Shown: one piece after another, positions 37,022 through 41,515 of the stretch
Layout of the letters: each line of letters opens with the position of its first letter
Position numbering within the stretch: the first letter of the stretch is position 1
DNA from: Verrucomicrobiota bacterium
Lineage (GTDB): Bacteria; Verrucomicrobiota; Kiritimatiellia; CAIQIC01; JAGNIJ01
Direction of reading: 5' to 3'
Assembly (NCBI GenBank): GCA_018823105.1
Contig: JAHJJH010000162.1
Coordinates: forward strand, 1-41,515
Length of the DNA: 41,515 nucleotides
Program-made: the position numbers and the translations under genes
The notes under the pieces: model-generated
The model's database searches: none
The model's input: only the letters and a program-made list of their open reading frames with translations
What the model was told of the DNA's origin: nothing

Positions 37022-38563
37022 TCACCGTGCCGACTTGAGATACACTTCGAGACGGCCATCGAACCCGCCAAGATCAACCACCTGCCGGGATTGCAACTGG
37101 AGTGAAGGGTCAAGAGGTCCGATGCGCAACGGATTAACGAATACGAGCCGACCGCCTGGCTTAAGCACCGTGGCGGCGACGGTAAAAAAATCCGCGAACA
37201 GGCCGCGCATGTCGGGGATGCGAATACGTCTTCCCATGGGCGGGTTGGTGATGATGAGGGTGATGCTATCCGGGCCCAGGCCCTCGACCGCGGCAAAGTC
37301 GCGGAAGTCACAGCAGGTGAACTTCGATTGAATGGACTTCACCTTCGCGACGGAAAAGTTGTCCCTGGCAATGGCAATGGCCTCCGGGCTCACATCCGTT
37401 CCGTAAACGCTTTGCACGCCGCCCAGCAGCGCTCGTTCGACAAGTTCCAAGCCTGATCCGCAAAAAGGGTCCCAGACTATCTCCTCCTCAACCTTTCCGG
37501 CCAGGCGGGCCATGCAAGCGGCCAGCGGAGGATGGGAGGCGGCCGCGATATCCTGTCGGCGATAATAAAAACGCGGATCGGGCGCCAGCCTCGGACGCAA
37601 TTCAACCGAGCTTCCGCGCCCTGCCGGGTGAATGTCGATCGCCCAGGGAGCAAGCCGGGCGTCGTTGAGAATGTCTGGACACAGGGCATAGGCCCGGTTG
37701 GCCACGAGACGCACCGCCCCCCTCTGGTGGCCCTTGGAAATAAATTCCAGGCGATAGCGGATCGAGCCTTCCGTGAAAGTGGAAAGAAGTTCCCGCGATA
37801 AGGGCGATGTAATGGTTGCCGCCAAAGCTTCAATGGACTCCGCCGCGTTGGTGCTCCGAACGGTGCCCAGAACGAAGTTAACGGTGCCGAAACAACGGAG
37901 CGTATACAGGTCGGCCACGGAAAAGGGAACCGCCGGCGTGATCGCGACCAACCCGCGGCGGACCTCGGCGATGCGGAATCGGCCCTGCGGCCCCATGCGC
38001 TCCTTCACCTCGTCACGGACAATCTTTTCCAACCCCCTGCGACAGCGCAAATGGATCCGCAAACGGGTGAACCGGGAGAGGGTTCTGTCCATTCGGATTT
38101 TACTTGGCCTTTGACTGCGGGCGACACTGGCTTTCACCTTTTGCTCGGTTTGCGGAAGAAATCCGCGGCCCCCGTCCACGACTTCCAGCGTGGCCGGCCC
38201 GCCGATTTTATCCAGAGCCTGGCCCAGGGATTTCTGCTCGCGCTCGACCACGGTCGTCCGCAGCAAGGAAAGCAGTTCCGCTTCCTCGCCCGGACCGGCG
38301 CCGATCTTGGGCAGTGCTGTAATGGCGTAGCGTCGTATCTTCTCGCAAGGATCGCGCAGCAAGCCCACAAGCCACAACCTCACCTCGGCCCTCTGTTCCG
38401 CCGTGCCGGAGGCGGCAAAGACCACGCCCACCGCGCGAATGACCGCCACCCTTTCCATCCGCTCCTTGGCAGTGGCTTTATTGAACCGTGCCACCTCGAC
38501 CTTCCACAACTGGCCGCACGACAGGACGCGCAACTGACGATAAAAGTCTTTGTCGGTTTTCAT
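37022..38563 (-). CDS. THUMP-domain class I SAM-dependent RNA methyltransferase with N-terminal HEAT-like extension
   Basis: C-terminal VWDPFCGSGLELVERALLGGVQSVYGTDVSPEAIAIARDNF and TNPPMGRR. N-terminal helical repeats (LWLVGLLRDPCEKIRRYAITALPKIG...). The ORF's upstream extension to 39163 is antisense/off-frame to the GH127 gene. Confidence 0.82.
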   Translation of the reverse strand: MKTDKDFYRQLRVLSCGQLWKVEVARFNKATAKERMERVAVIRAVGVVFAASGTAEQRAEVRLWLVGLLRDPCEKIRRYAITALPKIGAGPGEEAELLSLLRTTVVEREQKSLGQALDKIGGPATLEVVDGGRGFLPQTEQKVKASVARSQRPSKIRMDRTLSRFTRLRIHLRCRRGLEKIVRDEVKERMGPQGRFRIAEVRRGLVAITPAVPFSVADLYTLRCFGTVNFVLGTVRSTNAAESIEALAATITSPLSRELLSTFTEGSIRYRLEFISKGHQRGAVRLVANRAYALCPDILNDARLAPWAIDIHPAGRGSSVELRPRLAPDPRFYYRRQDIAAASHPPLAACMARLAGKVEEEIVWDPFCGSGLELVERALLGGVQSVYGTDVSPEAIAIARDNFSVAKVKSIQSKFTCCDFRDFAAVEGLGPDSITLIITNPPMGRRIRIPDMRGLFADFFTVAATVLKPGGRLVFVNPLRIGPLDPSLQLQSRQVVDLGGFDGRLEVYLKSAR

Positions 38564-40518
38564 AGCGTCGGGAAGATCGCGATCCGCAGCCGCGTGCAAC
38601 CGTACGGGACCAGCGTGATCCACTCCACCTTCCGCGAGGCTTTTTCCAGGGCGCGCGCGGTCGGCAGCGGCGGGGTCATCATGAAATCGCCGCGCCGCGT
38701 CCCGTGCCACTTGTCGCGGAGGACCTTCAGCCGGCGCGCGCGCCAGCCCGGGACGCGCACGGCGGGCACGCGCAGGACCACCGGCGGCGGCCGGCCGTCC
38801 CAGGGAAACGAGTTTTCCAATGATTGGAAAAATGCCGCGTTTTTTTTCCAATGATTGGAAACTTTGGATAGCGCGTAATTCCACGGCCCCGCGGGGCGGA
38901 TATTCCACGCCGGAAACTTGTCGCTGGAACGCGGGTCCCGCCGGTCGCGGCGGCGGTGCTCGGGGATGGGCAGGGCGAATAGCAACGGGCCGCGACGTAC
39001 GCACACGCCGCCGCCGGACTGCCGCTCGAGCCGGATGTCCATGGGCAGATCGAGTTCCAGCCGGTCGCCATCGCGGAAACGCCGCCGCATTTCGACGAAC
39101 GCTCCCCGACGGAGCGAGCCCACGAACTTCTCTCCATTGATGAGCAACCGGGAACTCCGACACCAGCCGGGGATCCGTAGAAAGAGCGAAAACAAGACGG
39201 GCCGCGCGGTTTTTACGACAAATTGGATTTTTTCGGCGAACGGATAATCCGTTCTCTCAACGATGGTTATGGTCGCACCCGACCGTCCGGCGCGGAACGT
39301 GACGGTCGAGGGACCATAAAACGTGGCGGCGATGCCTCCGCCCGGCCGCTCCATCCACATGCGCGCCAAGTAATTCGGCACGATGCGGGTGACGTTGCCC
39401 GGGCAGCATTCGGTAGCCGGGTTGGGGCGATAGGATTTGTGGGCCCAGCCGAATCCGTGTCCGTGGTGGTTCGCGCTCGCGTCGGCCACGATCTGGTTCG
39501 GGCTCGAAAAGTACTGCAACGCCTTGAAGTCCGGCAGCAACGCGCCGGGTGCCGCGTTGAAGACGGTGTTTTCGATCCAGTCCGCGTACGCCGCGTCGCC
39601 GGTGGCCATCAGCAGGTAACCCAGACTCCAGGCGGCGTCGGCAATGACGCAGGTCTCGTGGCCGGCGGTCGGGTCGCGACCCTTGAGATGCTCGGTGGAA
39701 CTGGGCACGCCGTCCGCGAGGACGTGGTCGCGGGCCAGCTTGCGCCAGGCATTCGCAGAGGACCGCAGAAGTTTCCGGTTGCCCGTGTAGAGGAAGAGGA
39801 TGGCTGGCAGCTTGGATAGCTCGCAGTAGTTCACGCCATGGTCCCGGGCGGTCGCTCGCGAGAGCATGCTGCGCAAGCTGGTCGCCGCATCCGGATGCCG
39901 GCGATTGAATCCGGCCAGGCTTTGGCGGGCGAGGGCGAGCAGGCGGCGGTCGCCGGTCTGCGCATAGAGCCAGAGCATGATTTCTACGTTGCACAGATTG
40001 CGCCCGTCGCGGAACTCCGCGGTGCCGGAGAGATAGTGGCGCGTCAACCGGCGGAGGATCGTGCGCTGGTGCTTCGCGGGGAGGTGAGTCATCAGCGCGC
40101 GGAAGAGGACGGCGTGCGGCCAGCGCTCGGCGCGGCCTTCGGGCGTGATTTTCTTGAGGGCGGCGGGGCCAAGATAGCCGTCGGCGTCGGGATGATCGAG
40201 CACGTGGTCGAGCTGGCGGAATGCTTTGCGCAAGAGGCTGTTATCGCGCAGAAGCTGGCCGCAGCGGGCCATGCCGTCAATCCAGTAGGCGACCTGTTCA
40301 TAGGGCCACCAGGCGCTACCGGGCCCGCCCCGGCGGCGAATGGGATCGAGCAGCCAGCCGCCGGTATCGAAAGGATACCCGGCGTGTTCGAGATGACCCG
40401 TCAACCCGTCGCGCTGGCGCTCGAGCCAGCGGTGCAGCCAGCCGGACGGCCGGATCGCGGCGAGGTTCAACTCGCGGAATACACCGTGATAGCGGGCGGG
40501 CTTCGAGCGTGGTTTCAT
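38560..40518 (-). CDS. Glycoside hydrolase family 127-like protein (DUF1680, beta-L-arabinofuranosidase-like)
   Basis: GGWLLDPIRRRGGPGSAWWPYEQVAYWIDGMARCG, ATECCPGNVTRIVPNYLARMWM, C-terminal LVPYGCTRLRIAIFP. Start chosen at MKPRSKPARYHG. Confidence 0.85.
   Translation of the reverse strand: MKPRSKPARYHGVFRELNLAAIRPSGWLHRWLERQRDGLTGHLEHAGYPFDTGGWLLDPIRRRGGPGSAWWPYEQVAYWIDGMARCGQLLRDNSLLRKAFRQLDHVLDHPDADGYLGPAALKKITPEGRAERWPHAVLFRALMTHLPAKHQRTILRRLTRHYLSGTAEFRDGRNLCNVEIMLWLYAQTGDRRLLALARQSLAGFNRRHPDAATSLRSMLSRATARDHGVNYCELSKLPAILFLYTGNRKLLRSSANAWRKLARDHVLADGVPSSTEHLKGRDPTAGHETCVIADAAWSLGYLLMATGDAAYADWIENTVFNAAPGALLPDFKALQYFSSPNQIVADASANHHGHGFGWAHKSYRPNPATECCPGNVTRIVPNYLARMWMERPGGGIAATFYGPSTVTFRAGRSGATITIVERTDYPFAEKIQFVVKTARPVLFSLFLRIPGWCRSSRLLINGEKFVGSLRRGAFVEMRRRFRDGDRLELDLPMDIRLERQSGGGVCVRRGPLLFALPIPEHRRRDRRDPRSSDKFPAWNIRPAGPWNYALSKVSNHWKKNAAFFQSLENSFPWDGRPPPVVLRVPAVRVPGWRARRLKVLRDKWHGTRRGDFMMTPPLPTARALEKASRKVEWITLVPYGCTRLRIAIFPTL
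38813..38861. repeat. Paired palindrome TTTTCCAATGATTGGAAA in-frame inside the GH127-like gene
   Basis: Copies at 38813-38831 and 38845-38861. The spacer is A/T-tract symmetric (AAAAATGCCGCGTTTTT), making the whole element near-palindromic. Confidence 0.85.
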
Positions 40519-40654
40519 GGAGCGGCGGACTATACGCCGTTCAAGGTGAGAGGCAAGCTCACATGACGCGTCAACGCTCATAGCACAGGCGCCCTGCTTC
40601 CTGTCAGGCGAAACCCCATGCCAGCCTCTTTCACCCGAAAAAAGCACGGTGCCC

Positions 40655-41515
40655 TTATCGTGCAGGGCCCGTCTCACGCTCAACGACGACACCATGCCCG
40701 CGGCCGGGGCTATGGCCTTTGCCTGTGGTCTTGAGCCTCCTTTCTTCCAAAAGATCCAGCGGACTTTGCGCCGGGTTGCGCAAATCTTTCACCACGTGTG
40801 TGTACACCATGGTGGTCTCCACGCTGGAATGACCCAGGTATTCCTGGATTTCCCGCAGATCCACGCCGTTCAGCAGCAGGTGGGTGGCGAAACTGTGCCG
40901 TAGCGTGTGCACGGAGACGGGTTTATAAATCCCGGCCTGCCCTACGGCCGCTTTCACGGCCCGCTGGATCAGCGCATCGCATACATGGTGTCGCCGCACT
41001 TGCCCGCCCCGTGGGTCCACCGACAGTTTTTCGGAGGGAAAAACCCACTGCCAGCCCCATTCGGCCCCAGCCCTGGGAAACTTCGTCGCCAACGCATCCG
41101 GCAGCCATACCCCACCCACCCCCGCCTTCTGATCCTGCTCGTACATGCGACGGACCTCCGCCAGGTGCGCCTGCAGATCTGGGCACACCCGTTCGGCCAG
41201 CAATGTGGAGCGATCTTTGTCGCCTTTTCCCCCTCGAACAAACAACAATCGGTTCTCAAAATCCACGTCCTTCACACGCAGCCGGCAGCACTCCATGACG
41301 CGCAGTCCGCCCCCGTAGATCAACCCGGCCATCAGCCGCGGCGTACCGGTCATGAAATTCAGCAGCTGGCCTGTTTCCTCGACGGTCAGCACCACCGGAA
41401 GATGTCGCCCCCGTTTCGCGCGCAGCCCCTGCTCCATCTCGCCCAGGTCGATGTTCAATACCTCGCGGCACATGAAAAGGATCGCATTGAATGCCTGGTT
41501 CTGTGTCGAGGCCGA
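40655..41515 (-). CDS. intI: Integron integrase (IntI-type tyrosine recombinase), N-terminus truncated by window
   Basis: Reading extends past 41473 to the window edge (SASTQNQAFNAILFMCREVL). Catalytic GGLRVME, HTLRHSFATHLL, YLGHSSVETTMVYTH. IntI-specific insert ATKFPRAGAEWGWQWVFPSEKLSVDPRGGQVRRHHV. Confidence 0.92.
   Translation of the reverse strand, partial: SASTQNQAFNAILFMCREVLNIDLGEMEQGLRAKRGRHLPVVLTVEETGQLLNFMTGTPRLMAGLIYGGGLRVMECCRLRVKDVDFENRLLFVRGGKGDKDRSTLLAERVCPDLQAHLAEVRRMYEQDQKAGVGGVWLPDALATKFPRAGAEWGWQWVFPSEKLSVDPRGGQVRRHHVCDALIQRAVKAAVGQAGIYKPVSVHTLRHSFATHLLLNGVDLREIQEYLGHSSVETTMVYTHVVKDLRNPAQSPLDLLEERRLKTTGKGHSPGRGHGVVVERETGPAR

Noticed and set aside
38564-39163. N-terminal extension of the 713-aa ORF 37022..39163
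   Set aside because: Overlaps the GH127-like gene out of frame; the natural ATG is at 38563, forming the ATGA overlap.

Overview
The window is a GC-rich bacterial chromosome segment. The gene mix suggests a PVC-type bacterium (Kiritimatiellota/Verrucomicrobiota-like), but that is a weak inference. No rRNA, tRNA or CRISPR was seen. Left to right it contains: a heavy-metal/copper efflux pair (5'-truncated CusA-type RND permease and a YHS-bearing CopA-type P-ATPase); a short phage-terminase-like relic; a roughly 9 kb Rhs island; an amidohydrolase, a Zn-ribbon mini-protein, a membrane-anchored hypothetical and a glutathione peroxidase; pyruvate phosphate dikinase; a sigma70-family / apt / HrpB-helicase / trmB chain; a VapBC toxin-antitoxin pair with a probable leaderless promoter; an AT-rich secreted hypothetical; a purine-catabolic cluster (adenine deaminase plus three xanthine-dehydrogenase-family subunits); two glycosyltransferases; a HEAT-like/THUMP methyltransferase; a GH127-like glycosidase carrying an in-frame palindromic insertion; and, at the right edge, an integron-type integrase truncated by the window end. 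The best candidate for an undescribed system is the Rhs island at 6055-15164. There, a TSP3 membrane protein, a secreted beta-rich protein, a giant Rhs with a CBM48-like insertion, and a downstream partner are chained by ATGA overlaps. They are followed by an orphan Rhs core with a second unrelated Cys-rich tip and its own partner. All calls come from reading the sequence and the supplied ORF translations; no database search was run.
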